Positions 43,683 through 53,544 of a stretch of 64,000 bases of DNA are shown piece by piece. The translations under genes and the position numbers were made by a program. Each line of letters begins with the position of its first letter. Positions within the stretch are counted from its first letter, which is position 1. The notes below the pieces were generated by a model, which saw only the letters and a program-made list of their open reading frames with translations, had not been told where the DNA came from and did no database searches. Source of the stretch: Alienimonas californiensis (lineage in GTDB: Bacteria > Planctomycetota > Planctomycetia > Planctomycetales > Planctomycetaceae); assembly GCF_007743815.1 (NCBI RefSeq), contig NZ_CP036265.1:1080501-1144500 (forward strand). Reading direction: 5' to 3'.

Positions 43683-45215
43683 TCAATCGAGGCTCATCGT
43701 GACCGTCTTACTTTCGAGATAGTTCGACAGCGCCGCCTCGCCCAGTTCGCGGCCGATGCCGCTTTCCTTGAAGCCGCCGAAAGGGGCGGCGGCGTCGAAC
43801 ACGTCGTAGCAGTTCACCCAGACCGTGCCGGCCCGCAGGGCGGCGGCGGCTTTGTGCGCCTTCGCCACGTCCCGCGTATAAACGGCGGCGGCGAGACCGT
43901 AATTGGTGGTATTGCCGCGGCGGACGACGTCCTCGACGTCCGTGAATTTCTGCACCTGCATCACGGGGCCGAAGATTTCCTCCCGGGCGATCTTCATGTC
44001 GTCCTGCACGTCGGTGAAGACGGTCGGCTCGATGAAGTAGCCCTTGTCGCCGTAGCGGGAGCCGCCGGTCTTGAGGGTCGCCCCCTCGCTCTTGCCGCTC
44101 TCCACGTAGGCCATAATCGTGTCGAACTGCTCTTTGGAGATCTGCGGGCCCTGCTCCGTGGCTTCGTCGAACGGGTCGCCCACTTTGCGGCTGGAGGCCA
44201 TATTAGTGAGGGTCTCGACCATCTCGTCGTAGACCGGCTCCTCCACGAGGATGCGGCTGCCCGCGCAGCAGGCCTGCCCCTGGTTGAGGAACAGCCCGAC
44301 GAAGGCCCCGGCGGCGGCCTGCTTGAGGTCGGCGTCGGCGAAAATAATGTTCGGGCTTTTGCCGCCCAGTTCGAGCGTCACCCGCTTCATGGAGTTCGCC
44401 GCCTCCCGCATGACGTGCTTGCCGACCGACGTGCTGCCGGTGAACGCCACTTTATCGATCTGCGGGTTGTCCAAAATTCCCTGACCGGCCGTCGGGCCGA
44501 AGCCGGGGACGACGTTAATCACCCCGTCCGGGAAGCCGGCCTCCTGGGCGAGTTCCGCCAGCCGCAGGCAGCTCAGCGGGGTCTGCTCGGCGGGCTTCAT
44601 GACGATCGTGCAGCCGGCGGCCAGCGCCGGTCCCCACTTCCAAGACGCCATCAGCAGGGGGAAGTTCCAGGGGATGATCTGCCCCGCCACGCCCACGGGC
44701 TCCTTCCGCAGATAGCAGAAGTGATTGCCGCGGATCGGCACGGTGCTGCCGTGGATCTTGTCGGCCCAGCCGGCGTAGTACCGCAGGCAGTCGATCACCA
44801 GCGGCAGGTCGGCGGACTTCGCCTCGCCGATCGGTTTGCCGTTGTCCAGCACTTCCAGCCGGGCCAGATCGTCGAGGTTGTCCTCGACGAGGTCGGCGAG
44901 TTTATACAGCAGCCGGCCGCGGTCGCGGGCGTCCATCGTTCGCCAGGGGCCGTCGTCAAAGGCCTTGCGGGCGGCGGAGGCGGCCCGATTGATGTCCTCG
45001 GCGTCGCCCTCGGCGACCTTGGCGATCACCTCCTCGGTGGCGGGGTTGAGTGTCTCGAACGTCTTGCCGGAGGCGGCGTCCACCCACTGCCCGTCGATAA
45101 AGCACTGGGTCGGCCCCAGCTTCACCCCCTTCGCGGCGGCCCGCCCGTTGGCGGACCGGGAGCCCGCCGTCTCGGCGGCGGACGAATGAGGGGGACGGTC
45201 GAGAGTCGCGGGCAT
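43683..45215 (-). CDS. NAD(P)-dependent aldehyde dehydrogenase
   Basis: 510 residues from the ATG at 45215; the frame is open 23 codons further upstream but lacks conserved sequence. All class ALDH residues are there: N184 (IPWNFP), K207 (MKPAE), E282 (LELGGKSP) and catalytic C316 ([11 protein letters not shown]), with the 34-residue Glu-Cys spacing of ALDH1/2. Residues 1-30 are a Ser/Ala/Arg-rich tail. It oxidises an aldehyde to an acid with NAD(P). Tail and neighbours do not tell the substrate. Confidence 0.95.
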   Translation of the reverse strand: MPATLDRPPHSSAAETAGSRSANGRAAAKGVKLGPTQCFIDGQWVDAASGKTFETLNPATEEVIAKVAEGDAEDINRAASAARKAFDDGPWRTMDARDRGRLLYKLADLVEDNLDDLARLEVLDNGKPIGEAKSADLPLVIDCLRYYAGWADKIHGSTVPIRGNHFCYLRKEPVGVAGQIIPWNFPLLMASWKWGPALAAGCTIVMKPAEQTPLSCLRLAELAQEAGFPDGVINVVPGFGPTAGQGILDNPQIDKVAFTGSTSVGKHVMREAANSMKRVTLELGGKSPNIIFADADLKQAAAGAFVGLFLNQGQACCAGSRILVEEPVYDEMVETLTNMASSRKVGDPFDEATEQGPQISKEQFDTIMAYVESGKSEGATLKTGGSRYGDKGYFIEPTVFTDVQDDMKIAREEIFGPVMQVQKFTDVEDVVRRGNTTNYGLAAAVYTRDVAKAHKAAAALRAGTVWVNCYDVFDAAAPFGGFKESGIGRELGEAALSNYLESKTVTMSLD

Positions 45216-45299
45216 CGGGGGGCTCCGAACGGAGAGGACAGCGAACCGTCCCATTGTAACGGTCGCGACCGATGCGTGCCTCACCCCGGGCCGTTCCGC

Positions 45300-45809
45300 T
45301 CACGCCTTCGGCGGGGCGGGGTCGGGGGCGAGGTACCAGTCGGCGGCGTCCGGGTCGTACTCCTCCGGGTCGTGCTCCCACGCCTCCTCGTCGGTCTGGG
45401 CGGAGCGGTTCAGCAGGGCGAGGACCATCTCCGCCAACTCCTCCTTGAAGCGGCGGGCGAGGGTGACGCGGGGGTTCTCGTCGGGGATGAAGTCGTCCGG
45501 TCGCTTCCGCCAGGTCAGCAGCAGGGCGGCGACGTGCTTGCACCGGCCCTCGGCGTCCGGCTCCGTGCCGCCGCCCACCGGGCAGGTGCAGGCCGACGCC
45601 GTCACCCGTCCGTCCGCGACCGTCGCCGCGACCCGGTAGAAGGGGGCGTAGGTCCCCGTGCACCGGGCCGCGACCCGCACCCCGCCGCTCACGTCGTAGA
45701 CCCGTCCGCCGCTGATCGCCCGGTCGCCGGCCAGCGCCTTGCCGCGGTCGTAATACGTCCCGCCGACCCAGTCGCGAACGGCTTCAGCGGTCAGCGGAGA
45801 AGAAGACAT
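45300..45809 (-). CDS. SWIM zinc-finger protein
   Basis: 169 residues from the ATG at 45809. A SWIM motif is visible: CTCP, then ~10 residues, C-K-H-V (~78-97). SWIM fingers bind DNA or protein and occur in transposases, helicases and small standalone bacterial proteins. Before it lies a beta-rich part (YDRGKALAGDRAISGGRVYDVSGGVRVAARC). The C-terminal part is acidic and ends in Pro/Ala. The ORF is open 183 codons further upstream through the beta-helix gene; that part is a shadow. No transposase or helicase adjoins. Confidence 0.85.
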   Translation of the reverse strand: MSSSPLTAEAVRDWVGGTYYDRGKALAGDRAISGGRVYDVSGGVRVAARCTGTYAPFYRVAATVADGRVTASACTCPVGGGTEPDAEGRCKHVAALLLTWRKRPDDFIPDENPRVTLARRFKEELAEMVLALLNRSAQTDEEAWEHDPEEYDPDAADWYLAPDPAPPKA

Positions 45810-45856
45810 GGCGGAGGCGGGGGCGCCATTTAGACGGGGAACCGGCGGAGCGAATT

Positions 45857-47191
45857 CTACCGGACGATCTCGCCCGACGGCGGTTCGGGCGGGCGGTAGC
45901 CGTGGGTGGGGTGCGTCGGCAGGGGCTTGTCGGTCGGCCAGGCGGCGGGAGGGTCGACGAAGGTCACCGCGGGGTCGGTCGGCGGGGTCTTCGGCGAATC
46001 GCTGTTGGGCTTCGTCGCGGAGACGACGGTGTCCGTCAGCGTGATCGGCCCCTTCGAGGTCTTCTTGCCGACGGCACCGCAGGCGACGATCAGGCTGCCC
46101 GTCAGCGTGACGCCGCCGGTCGCTTTGTCGTCGGTCATCACCGCCGGGCCGTCGAGGCGGGCGAAGGCGCTGCCCCGCACGGTCACTGCCTCCCCGTTGG
46201 ACCACAGCCCCGTCTTGCCGTCGGCGACGAAGCAGTTTTCGAGGGTCGCCGTCGACCACAGGCGAATCCCCCGGCCGTTCTCCAGCGCCACGCAGTCGGT
46301 CAGCGTCACCGGCGGCTTCAGGTCGTATCCGCCGTCCCGATTCCGCACCGCGATGCAACGGACGAAGGAGACGCCCTCGACGGTCCCCTCCACCACGAAG
46401 CCGTCGCCGTTCGGGTATTTGCCGGGCCGCACCTGCATGCGGTTGTTCGCGGCGAGGCAGTCTTCAAAGCGAAAGTCGCCCTGCGGGGGGTTCGAATTGT
46501 TGACGGTGAAGCCGAACGGGATGAGTTCCGCCGTCTCGTTCTCCCACGTTTCGTCCCCCTCGGAGCAGTCCGCGGTGCAGCGGAGGATGCGCACGGCCCG
46601 GCAGCCGGCCTCGAAGCGGAAGGCGTGCTTGCTGTAGCGGCTCACGTCGCAGTCAATCAATTTTAAATCCCGGCAGTGGGAGAGGTAGACGTGATGCCGC
46701 ATCCGGGCGGCGTCGACGTCTTCCAGCGTGAGGCGTTCGATCGTTCCCTCGCCGTCGGTCGGAGAGCGGACGCCGAACTGGTAGTTCCGCAGCCGCAGCC
46801 CGGCCAGCGTCACGTCCGAGACGCCGGGTTGAATGGAGATCGCGGTCGGCCCCTTCTTCACGTTCGCCGCGGACCAGGCGCCGACCCACTCCGGCAGGCC
46901 GCCGCCGGTGTCGACGCCGCGGAGTTCCTTCGCCCGGCCCCGCTCCCCGCCGGTTTGAATCGCCAGCGAGGCCCCCGCGTAGCGGCCGGAGCCGAGCAGC
47001 ACGCGATCGCCGGGACCGGCGAGTTCGTTGACCGCCTCCGTCAGCCGCTCCGCCGGCAGGGCGTTCGCCCAACCCGCCCCGTCTTTTCGCCCCGCTCCGT
47101 CCGGGGTGACGTGCAGGTCCGCCGCGACCGCCGCGGTCGCCAGACACCAGGGCAGGACGAACAGCAACCGCGAGGGGAAACGGACGAGCAT
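45857..47191 (-). CDS. Secreted right-handed beta-helix protein
   Basis: 444 residues from the ATG at 47191, with a signal peptide ([22 protein letters not shown]). The mature part consists of short repeated Val/Leu/Asn turns, including several lines of the type '[29 protein letters not shown]', typical of a parallel beta-helix (pectate-lyase/PbH1-like). The first 100 residues have the [13 protein letters not shown] motif seen in planctomycete beta-helix proteins. It may bind or cleave polysaccharides, but no catalytic residue is clear. It lies 47 bases upstream of the SWIM gene, same strand. Confidence 0.85.
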   Translation of the reverse strand: MLVRFPSRLLFVLPWCLATAAVAADLHVTPDGAGRKDGAGWANALPAERLTEAVNELAGPGDRVLLGSGRYAGASLAIQTGGERGRAKELRGVDTGGGLPEWVGAWSAANVKKGPTAISIQPGVSDVTLAGLRLRNYQFGVRSPTDGEGTIERLTLEDVDAARMRHHVYLSHCRDLKLIDCDVSRYSKHAFRFEAGCRAVRILRCTADCSEGDETWENETAELIPFGFTVNNSNPPQGDFRFEDCLAANNRMQVRPGKYPNGDGFVVEGTVEGVSFVRCIAVRNRDGGYDLKPPVTLTDCVALENGRGIRLWSTATLENCFVADGKTGLWSNGEAVTVRGSAFARLDGPAVMTDDKATGGVTLTGSLIVACGAVGKKTSKGPITLTDTVVSATKPNSDSPKTPPTDPAVTFVDPPAAWPTDKPLPTHPTHGYRPPEPPSGEIVR

Positions 47192-47281
47192 CACGGCGGG
47201 GCGAAGCGGGGATCGGGCGAGGCGCCGCCCGTTATAGTCCCCGGCGGGAGCGCCCTGCACGGCCACGCCGAACGCGTCGCC

Positions 47282-48514
47282 TCATCCTGGGCCGGGGTCG
47301 TCGACTCGGAAGAGCAGGCGGCGGAGGGCCTCGGAGTGGGCGGCGGACTCCGCCGCCCGTTCGCGATACCGGTTCGCCGACCATCCCCGGCCGCCGGTCT
47401 TCTCGGCCAGGCGAACGAGCAATTCGGCCCGCTCCCGCATCGCCCGCACCGCCGCCCACAGGGCCGCGTCGAGCGCCTCGTCCTGCGACGCCAGCAGGGC
47501 CTCCGCGGTGAATCCGTGACCGACGCGGCAGCGGAACCGCATCAGCTCCCCGTCGACGACCGCCTCGCCGAGTTCGTCGCCGTGCTCTTCACGGCTCTCG
47601 TCGCCGTTCGAAGCGGGGTCCCCCTCCCCTCGCTCGCCGGCCGCCTCGCCGCCGGCCTCGCGGGAGCGGGTCGCGTCGCCGCCGGCGCCGCCCTCCACCA
47701 GCCAGAGGGTGCCGTGGCACTCCGGACAGGCGAGGGGCACGGCGGGGCCGGACTGGTAACCCTGGGTGCGTTCGTTCACGACGCCCTCCGAAAGCGCCAC
47801 CTCCGCCCGGAGGTCGTCGGGCACGGGAACCGCCGGGCCGGTCGGTTCCCGCACCAATCGGCCGAGGGTCGCACCGAGATTGGCGAGCGTCAGGCGATAG
47901 TCCACGCGGTCGGCCCCGACCGCCGCCAGCGCGGCCTTGGGCATGTCCGGGTAGGCGGCGTCCTCGGGGTCCTGTACGACGGCGATGCCGCCGCAGCGTT
48001 TGACGGCCCGCAGGCCACTGGCCCCGTCGTTGAGCAGGCCGGTCAGCACCACGCCGATCGCCCGGGGGCCGCGGGCGACCGCGACCGACCGCAGCAGCGG
48101 GTCGACCGCCGGCCGGGTGTTGTTCTCGTGGGGGCCCCGGGAGAGCCGCAGCACGTCGTCGACCAACAGCAGGTGGCGGTCCGGCGGGGCGACGTAGACG
48201 TGGCCGGGGCGGACCGGCTCGCCGTCCGCGGGATGGGTCGCCGGCAGCGGCCCGGCGCGGTCAAGAATGCGGGCCAGCAGCGGCCGGCCGTACGGGACGG
48301 TGTGGCTGACGATCAGCACCGCCGCGGGCAGATCGGGCGGCAGGGCGCGGCACATCGCGACCAGCGCCTCCTGCCCGCCCATCGAGGTCCCCACGGCGAT
48401 TACGTCCGGCGTCGACAAGCGATTCTCGTTCCGTTCGTCCGGTTCGTCGCGTGGGTCAGTGAGCAGTCGCCCGGCAGTCGCCCGCAACTGCCGACTGAGC
48501 CGTGCCGGCGCCAA
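47282..48514 (-). CDS. cheB: Stand-alone CheB methylesterase with zinc-ribbon tail
   Basis: 410 residues. The catalytic domain (~36-220) has the triad S44 ([11 protein letters not shown]), H71 (VSHTVP) and D163 ([11 protein letters not shown]), with spacings like those of enteric CheB. There is no receiver domain. A C-terminal region carries C-P-E-C ... C-R-V-G-H (zinc) after an Ala/Glu/Gly-rich insert, ending in a coiled coil. CheB removes methyl groups from chemoreceptors and deamidates them; as a stand-alone enzyme without CheR here, its target is unknown. The exact start is uncertain, since 30 Arg/Glu-rich residues precede the domain. Confidence 0.88.
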   Translation of the reverse strand: MAPARLSRQLRATAGRLLTDPRDEPDERNENRLSTPDVIAVGTSMGGQEALVAMCRALPPDLPAAVLIVSHTVPYGRPLLARILDRAGPLPATHPADGEPVRPGHVYVAPPDRHLLLVDDVLRLSRGPHENNTRPAVDPLLRSVAVARGPRAIGVVLTGLLNDGASGLRAVKRCGGIAVVQDPEDAAYPDMPKAALAAVGADRVDYRLTLANLGATLGRLVREPTGPAVPVPDDLRAEVALSEGVVNERTQGYQSGPAVPLACPECHGTLWLVEGGAGGDATRSREAGGEAAGERGEGDPASNGDESREEHGDELGEAVVDGELMRFRCRVGHGFTAEALLASQDEALDAALWAAVRAMRERAELLVRLAEKTGGRGWSANRYRERAAESAAHSEALRRLLFRVDDPGPG

Positions 48515-48703
48515 CGGCGGCGGGAACGGGGGGGGGCGCGGCGCTCACGCCCCTATGTTGCCGCCCGATCGCCGTCCGGCCTCGGGGAGCTCCCCCCACC
48601 CGCCGACCGGGCGATTTCGCAGTGCCGCCGCCCGGCGGCGGACCGCCCGGCGACCGTCGGTGACGGACGGCACGGCGACGCCGGCCGCGTTACACTCCGC
48701 CGC

Positions 48704-49426
48704 ATGACCGCCCTGCATGTGAACGTCGATCACGTCGCCACCGTCCGTCAGGCCCGCCGCACCACGGAGCCCGACCCCGTGCAGGCCGCCGTGTTGGCCG
48801 AGTTGGCCGGGGCGGACGGCATCACGGTGCATCTTCGCGAGGACCGCCGGCACATCCAAGACCGGGACGTCCGCGTGCTGCGGGAGACGGTCCAGACCCG
48901 GCTCAACCTCGAAATGGCCCCCACCGCGGCGATGTGCGCGCTGGCGATCGAAGTGAAGCCGGACGTGGCGATGCTCGTGCCGGAGAACCGCCAGGAGATC
49001 ACCACCGAGGGCGGGCTGAACGTCTACGAACTGAAGGATTCCGTCCGCGAAGCCGTTCAAAAACTGCACGACGCCGGCATCCCGGTCAGCCTGTTCCTCG
49101 ACCCGGAGGAAAAGCAGATCGACACCGCCGCGGAGCTGGGCGCCGAGGTCGTCGAACTGCACACCGGCCGCTACGCCGAGGCGACCGCCGAGCGCCAACG
49201 CCGGCTCGAACTGGACATCCTCATGACCGAGGCCTCCCGGGTCCTGGACGAGGGCATGCAACTGAACGCCGGCCACGGCCTGAACTACCGCAACGTCCGA
49301 CCGATCGCGGCGATCCCCGGCGTGCGGGAACTGCACATCGGCCACGGCATCGTCAGCCGGGCGGTGCTGGTCGGTTTCGAACAGGCCGTGCGGGAGATGA
49401 AGGCGTTGATGACAGGTCACCGGTGA
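48704..49426 (+). CDS. pdxJ: Pyridoxine 5'-phosphate synthase PdxJ
   Basis: 240 residues, the usual family length, from the ATG at 48704; the frame is open far upstream antisense to CheB but the conserved start [18 protein letters not shown] fixes it. Condenses 1-deoxyxylulose 5-phosphate with 3-amino-2-oxopropyl phosphate to make pyridoxine 5'-phosphate (vitamin B6). Catalytic residues H43 ([10 protein letters not shown]), E70 (TRLNLEMAP) and H191 (LNAGHGLNY) match E. coli H45, E72 and H193. The other B6 genes are not in the window. A repeat-containing leader separates it from larA. Confidence 0.97.
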   Translation: MTALHVNVDHVATVRQARRTTEPDPVQAAVLAELAGADGITVHLREDRRHIQDRDVRVLRETVQTRLNLEMAPTAAMCALAIEVKPDVAMLVPENRQEITTEGGLNVYELKDSVREAVQKLHDAGIPVSLFLDPEEKQIDTAAELGAEVVELHTGRYAEATAERQRRLELDILMTEASRVLDEGMQLNAGHGLNYRNVRPIAAIPGVRELHIGHGIVSRAVLVGFEQAVREMKALMTGHR

Positions 49427-49442
49427 GCGGGACGTTCGTGTA

Positions 49443-49507
49443 GGGTCCGCTCCGCGGACCGTGTACGGTGTGCGACGATCATTCGAAACGGTCCGCCCAG
49501 CGGACCC
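49443..49507. repeat. Inverted repeat GGGTCCGCTCCGCGGACCGT in the larA leader
   Basis: The left arm (49443-49462) and right arm ACGGTCCGCCCAGCGGACCC (49488-49507) are reverse complements at 18 of 20 positions with a ~25-base loop. It fills the pdxJ-larA gap and lies 17 bases before the larA start, so it could fold in the larA leader or terminate pdxJ. Confidence 0.8.
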
Positions 49508-49523
49508 CTCGGGAGCGCCGCCG

Positions 49524-50825
49524 ATGAAATTCACCCTCGCCTACGGCAAAACCGGCCTCGAAGCCGTCGTGCCCGACGCCAACCTCGTCGGCCCGCTGGA
49601 GATCCGCCCGGCCCCGCCGCTGGCCGACCCGCGCTCCGCCGTCGCCGCCTCGCTGCGCGAACCGACCGGCTGCCCCCCGCTGAGCGAACTGGCCCGCGGC
49701 CGGCGCACGGCCTGCATCCTCATCTGCGACATCACCCGCCCGGTGCCCAACGAGCTGTTGCTGGGCGAGTTGTTGCCGACGCTCGAAGCCGCCGGCGTAC
49801 CGCGGGACGGGATCACCATCCTCATCGCCACCGGCCTGCACCGGCCGAACGAGGGCGACGAGTTGATCGAACTGGTCGGTCCGGAGATCGCCGCGAACTA
49901 CCGCGTCGAAAACCACTTCGGCAAGGACCTCGCCAGCCACACCGACCTCGGCGTCAGCCCGCGAGGGGTGCCGATTCATATCGACTCCCGCTATGTGGAC
50001 GCCGATCTCAAGATCGCCACCGGCCTGATCGAACCGCATTTAATGGCCGGCTACAGCGGCGGCCGCAAGCTCGTCTGCCCCGGCATCGCGGCGCTGGAGA
50101 CGGTGCGGGTCTGGCACGGCCCGCAGTTTTTAGAGCACCCCAACGCCGACTGCGGCATTCTGGAGGGGAACCCGGTTCACGAGGAGAACACCTGGATCGC
50201 CCGCCGGGCCGGCTGCGATTTTATTCTCAACGTGACCCTCGACGGCGACCGCCGCGTCACCGGCGTGTTCGCCGGGGAGATGGAAGAGGCCTTCCACGAA
50301 GGCGTCGCCTTCGCCCGGCAGGTGGTCACGGTGCCGGTGGACGGCCCGGTCGACGTGGCCGTCACCAGCGCCGCCGGCTACCCGCTGGATCAGAACTTTT
50401 ATCAGTCGATCAAGGGCCTGACGGGCGTGCTGCCGGTCATGAAGGAGGGCGGCACGATTATTATCGCCGCGGAAATGACGGAGGGCGTCGGCAGTCCGGA
50501 GTTCGCGGGGCTCTTCGAGGAGTTCCCCGACCCGGCCGACTTTATGACCGCCATCACCGGCGCCGACCCGACCCGGCCGGACTTCTTCGTGATGGACCAA
50601 TGGCAGTTGGAGGAGATGGCCAAGGTCCTCCGCCGCTGCGAGGTGGTCTACGTGACGAACCACGCCCCGTTCGCCGATCAATTAGAGAAACTGTACGTCA
50701 CCCGGGCCGCCAGCGTGGAAAGCGCCGTCGCCGCGGCCCTGGCGAAGCACGGCGACGACGCCCGCATCGCTGTGGTCCCCGAGGGCCCCTACGTGCTGCC
50801 GACGTTGGAAGCGGTCGCCGGCTGA
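49524..50825 (+). CDS. larA: Nickel-pincer-cofactor lactate racemase family protein LarA
   Basis: 433 residues from the ATG at 49524. Compared with Lactobacillus plantarum LarA, the key residues appear with an offset of 2-3: D69-x-T-R (DITRPVP), H106 (GLHRPN), H172 ([10 protein letters not shown]), K182 (cofactor lysine) and H198 (nickel ligand, VWHGP). All are present, so this looks an intact racemase or related epimerase/hydrolase of the family, which may act on another hydroxy acid. The Lar cofactor genes larB, larC and larE are not in the window. Its stop overlaps the next gene by one base (TGATG). Confidence 0.93.
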   Translation: MKFTLAYGKTGLEAVVPDANLVGPLEIRPAPPLADPRSAVAASLREPTGCPPLSELARGRRTACILICDITRPVPNELLLGELLPTLEAAGVPRDGITILIATGLHRPNEGDELIELVGPEIAANYRVENHFGKDLASHTDLGVSPRGVPIHIDSRYVDADLKIATGLIEPHLMAGYSGGRKLVCPGIAALETVRVWHGPQFLEHPNADCGILEGNPVHEENTWIARRAGCDFILNVTLDGDRRVTGVFAGEMEEAFHEGVAFARQVVTVPVDGPVDVAVTSAAGYPLDQNFYQSIKGLTGVLPVMKEGGTIIIAAEMTEGVGSPEFAGLFEEFPDPADFMTAITGADPTRPDFFVMDQWQLEEMAKVLRRCEVVYVTNHAPFADQLEKLYVTRAASVESAVAAALAKHGDDARIAVVPEGPYVLPTLEAVAG

Positions 50826-51310
50826 TGGCTGTCCCGCCCCACGCGCAACGACCCGCGACCGAGGGCTGGGAGGAGGCGTACCGGCCGAGCGGCCTGGTGT
50901 TGGGGATCGTCGGAGCGATCACGGGAGCGCTGGCGGTCGCCGCCGGCGTGGCGATCGGGCGGGAGCTCGATGCCGGGCGGTCGCCCGAGTGGGCGCTATG
51001 GTGGGCCGCGGGCGCCTTCGGCTCCGCGGCCCTCGCCTGTGCGGCGATGTGGGCGTGGACGCGGCCGGCGACGCTGCGGTGGGACGGACGGGGAATTGAA
51101 GTCCGTCCGAACCGTCCGTTCCCCCCGCCGCGAACGGTCCGCTGGGAGGCGGTCACCGGGTTCACGGTCCGCCCGCTCGCCCCGACCGGCCACGGCGTGT
51201 GGATCGAAAGCGCCGACGCCCGCCCGATGATGATTCTCCTGAACCGGCTGAACGCCGGCGCCGGCCGCGACCTGCTCGCCCGCCTCGGCGCCGCCGTCGA
51301 TTCCACGTAA
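50825..51310 (+). CDS. Hypothetical membrane protein coupled to larA
   Basis: 161 residues. The start ATG shares one base with the larA stop (TGATG), so translation is coupled. Two membrane segments (~25-46 and ~58-78) precede a small domain (~80-161) with RWDGRGIEVRPNRPFPP and TVRWEAVTGFTV, reminiscent of bacterial PH-like (bPH) domains seen in many two-pass proteins. This is a fold-level guess. No transport or catalytic motif is visible. Confidence 0.75.
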   Translation: MAVPPHAQRPATEGWEEAYRPSGLVLGIVGAITGALAVAAGVAIGRELDAGRSPEWALWWAAGAFGSAALACAAMWAWTRPATLRWDGRGIEVRPNRPFPPPRTVRWEAVTGFTVRPLAPTGHGVWIESADARPMMILLNRLNAGAGRDLLARLGAAVDST

Positions 51311-51392
51311 CGGCCTGAGACGGGAGGCGTCGGATGTCCGGCCGAGCCGTTCCCTAGATCAACGCTGTCCCCGACGTGAGAGGACTTTCGTC

Positions 51393-51794
51393 ATGCCTAA
51401 AGCAATCTTGAGGACCGCCCGTCTCAACTGGAAAACCCCGGAGGGGGCGGGCGGGGCCGTGGACGTGTTCGTCCCCGCGCTGCTGTCGAACCTGCGGATG
51501 GTCGACCGACGGCTCAAAAAGGCCGGTCTGCGAGAACTGGAAGACCTCATGTTCCCCGACGACGGGCGGCCCGTCCCCCGCCGGGACGCCGCGGTCGCGT
51601 TCGAGGCGGCGCTCGATTTTTTCGACCGGCGTCCCGAGTCGATCCCGTTCTCGGACATCCTCGTCCCCACGCTCGGCGGGATGGTCGAGGCTCTCGCCGG
51701 GATTCCGGAGGACGCGGAGATTCAATTCTCGCGGGTGGACATCGGCCACGCCGGGCTCGACCACGGCAGCGTGATCGCCCCGCCGGCGGGGTGA
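51393..51794 (+). CDS. Conserved hypothetical protein (133 residues)
   Basis: A soluble acidic/basic mixed protein with no signal or membrane segment. Landmarks are a start MPKAILRTARLNWKTPEG, a helix LLSNLRMVDRRLKKAGLRELEDL, and an end with HAGLDHGSVIAPP. Strong third-position GC and placement between two clear genes support coding. I do not recognise the family. It starts 83 bases after the membrane protein and ends 117 before the sulfatase. Confidence 0.7.
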   Translation: MPKAILRTARLNWKTPEGAGGAVDVFVPALLSNLRMVDRRLKKAGLRELEDLMFPDDGRPVPRRDAAVAFEAALDFFDRRPESIPFSDILVPTLGGMVEALAGIPEDAEIQFSRVDIGHAGLDHGSVIAPPAG

Positions 51795-51910
51795 GGCCGC
51801 AACCGAACGCCCCGAACCGGCCGCCTCGCCCCGGCCGGCATGCACAGGGGCGGGTGCCTTTCCGGGTCGTTAATCTGGCTGCGTTCGCCCCTTCCCGGAT
51901 TGGTCCGCCG

Positions 51911-53464
51911 ATGCTCGCCCGCTTCGCCTTCAGCTTCGCCCTGTTCCTGCCCGCAGGGGCCGTCGCGGACGACGGGGAGCAGAAACGCCCGCCGAACGTG
52001 GTGGTGATTATGGCGGACGACCTCGGGTACGGGGACGTCTCCTGCTACGGGGCGACGGCACTGGAAACGCCGCACATCGACGCCCTCGCGGACCGCGGCC
52101 AGCGGTTCACCAGCGGGTATTGCAGCGCCTCGACCTGCACCCCCACGCGGTTCAGCCTGCTGACCGGGATGTACGCCTTCCGTCAGAAGGGCACCGGCAT
52201 CGCCCCGCCGAACGCCGCCTCCCTCATTCAACCGGAGACAGTCACCGTCGCCGACCTGCTGAAACAGGCGAACTACGAAACGGCCGTCGTCGGCAAGTGG
52301 CACCTTGGCCTCGGCGAGCGCGGCGCCGGGCCGGACTGGAACGGCGATTTGAAGCCCGGCCCGCTGGAGATCGGCTTCGATCACGCCTTCCTGCTGCCCA
52401 CCACCAACGACCGCGTGCCGCAGGTCTACGTGCAGGATCGGCGGGTGCTGAACCTCGACCCCGCCGACCCGCTGTGGGTCGGCGCCAAAAAGCCGTCGCC
52501 GGAGCATCCCACCGGCATCACGCACCGGGACGAATTGAAGATGGACTGGTCCCACGGCCACAACGGCACGATTCATAACGGCATCAGCCGGATCGGCTTC
52601 TACACCGGCGGCCACGCGGCCCGCTTCCGGGACGAGGACCTCGCCGATCGCTGGGTCGCGGAGTCCGTCGCCTTTATGGAGACCCATCAGCAGGAGAGCC
52701 CGGACGACCCGTTCTTCCTGTTCTTCAGCTCCCACGACTTGCACGTGCCCCGCATGCCGCACGAGCGGTTCCAGGGGGCCACGTCGCTGGGGTTCCGCGG
52801 CGATTCGATCGTGCAGTTGGACTGGTGCGTCGGCGAACTGACCGCGGCGCTGGAGCGGCTGAGCCTGACGGAGGAGACGCTGGTCGTGTTCTGCTCCGAC
52901 AACGGCCCGGTGCTGGACGACGGGTACAAAGACGGGGCCGTCGAGCAGATCGGCGACCACCAGGCCGCCGGGCCGTATCGCGGGGGGAAATATAGCGTGT
53001 TCGAGGGCGGCGTGCGGACGCCGTTCATCACCTGCTGGCCGGGGACGATCGCACCGGGCGTCAGCGAGGCGGTCGTCTGCACGATCGACCTGCCGGCGAG
53101 TCTGGCGGCGCTGGCCGGCGTGGAGATTCCCGCGGGGGCCTGCCCGGACAGCGTGAACGTCGCCCCCGCCCTGCGGGGCGAGCCGGGGGCGACGGGTCGG
53201 GAAGAATTGGTCGTGCAGAACAACGGCAGCGCCTTCGCCCTGCGGCAGGGCCGCTGGAAACTGCACCGGCACGACGGCAAACGCACGCAGAACCTCGTGG
53301 TGGAGACGAAACTCGCCGCCACCCCAGTCCCGCGGCTGGCGCTGTTCGATCTGGAGACCGACCCGCGGGAGACGAACAACCTGATCGAGGAACGCCCGGA
53401 GATCGCCAACCAAATGGCGGAGCGACTGGAGGCATACCTCAGCGGCGGGAGAACTCAGCGGTAG
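51911..53464 (+). CDS. Secreted type I (formylglycine) sulfatase
   Basis: 517 residues from the ATG at 51911, with a signal peptide ending ..GAVAD. Metal site D36-D37 (MADDLGY), FGly motif C76-T-P-T-R80 (Cys type, modified by a formylglycine-generating enzyme), GKWHLG Lys/His, and DNG (~C-terminal metal residues). The enzyme hydrolyses sulfate esters, most likely of marine polysaccharides, fitting planctomycete biology; the exact glycan cannot be told. It also has FALRQGRWKLHRH and terminal LFDLETDPRETNNL family motifs. The frame is open 40 codons upstream without signal sequence. Confidence 0.95.
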   Translation: MLARFAFSFALFLPAGAVADDGEQKRPPNVVVIMADDLGYGDVSCYGATALETPHIDALADRGQRFTSGYCSASTCTPTRFSLLTGMYAFRQKGTGIAPPNAASLIQPETVTVADLLKQANYETAVVGKWHLGLGERGAGPDWNGDLKPGPLEIGFDHAFLLPTTNDRVPQVYVQDRRVLNLDPADPLWVGAKKPSPEHPTGITHRDELKMDWSHGHNGTIHNGISRIGFYTGGHAARFRDEDLADRWVAESVAFMETHQQESPDDPFFLFFSSHDLHVPRMPHERFQGATSLGFRGDSIVQLDWCVGELTAALERLSLTEETLVVFCSDNGPVLDDGYKDGAVEQIGDHQAAGPYRGGKYSVFEGGVRTPFITCWPGTIAPGVSEAVVCTIDLPASLAALAGVEIPAGACPDSVNVAPALRGEPGATGREELVVQNNGSAFALRQGRWKLHRHDGKRTQNLVVETKLAATPVPRLALFDLETDPRETNNLIEERPEIANQMAERLEAYLSGGRTQR

Positions 53465-53480
53465 TCCGCAGTCCGCGCAT

Positions 53481-53518
53481 GCGTCACGCCGAGGGGCCGC
53501 GGCCCCTCGGCGTGACGC
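53481..53518. repeat. Perfect 38-bp palindrome between convergent genes
   Basis: GCGTCACGCCGAGGGGCCG followed exactly by its reverse complement, a 19+19 base perfect palindrome with no loop. It lies 16 bases past the sulfatase stop (+) and 26 bases before the thioredoxin stop (-). Likely a bidirectional 3'-end signal, or a target of a mobile palindrome. Confidence 0.85.
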
Positions 53519-53544
53519 AGCGTTCGCAGCACAGTCTTGAGCCG

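Noticed and set aside
46676-48703. 676-codon upstream extension of the pdxJ frame
   Set aside because: It is antisense to the beta-helix and CheB genes; PdxJ family length and its conserved start fix the ATG at 48704.
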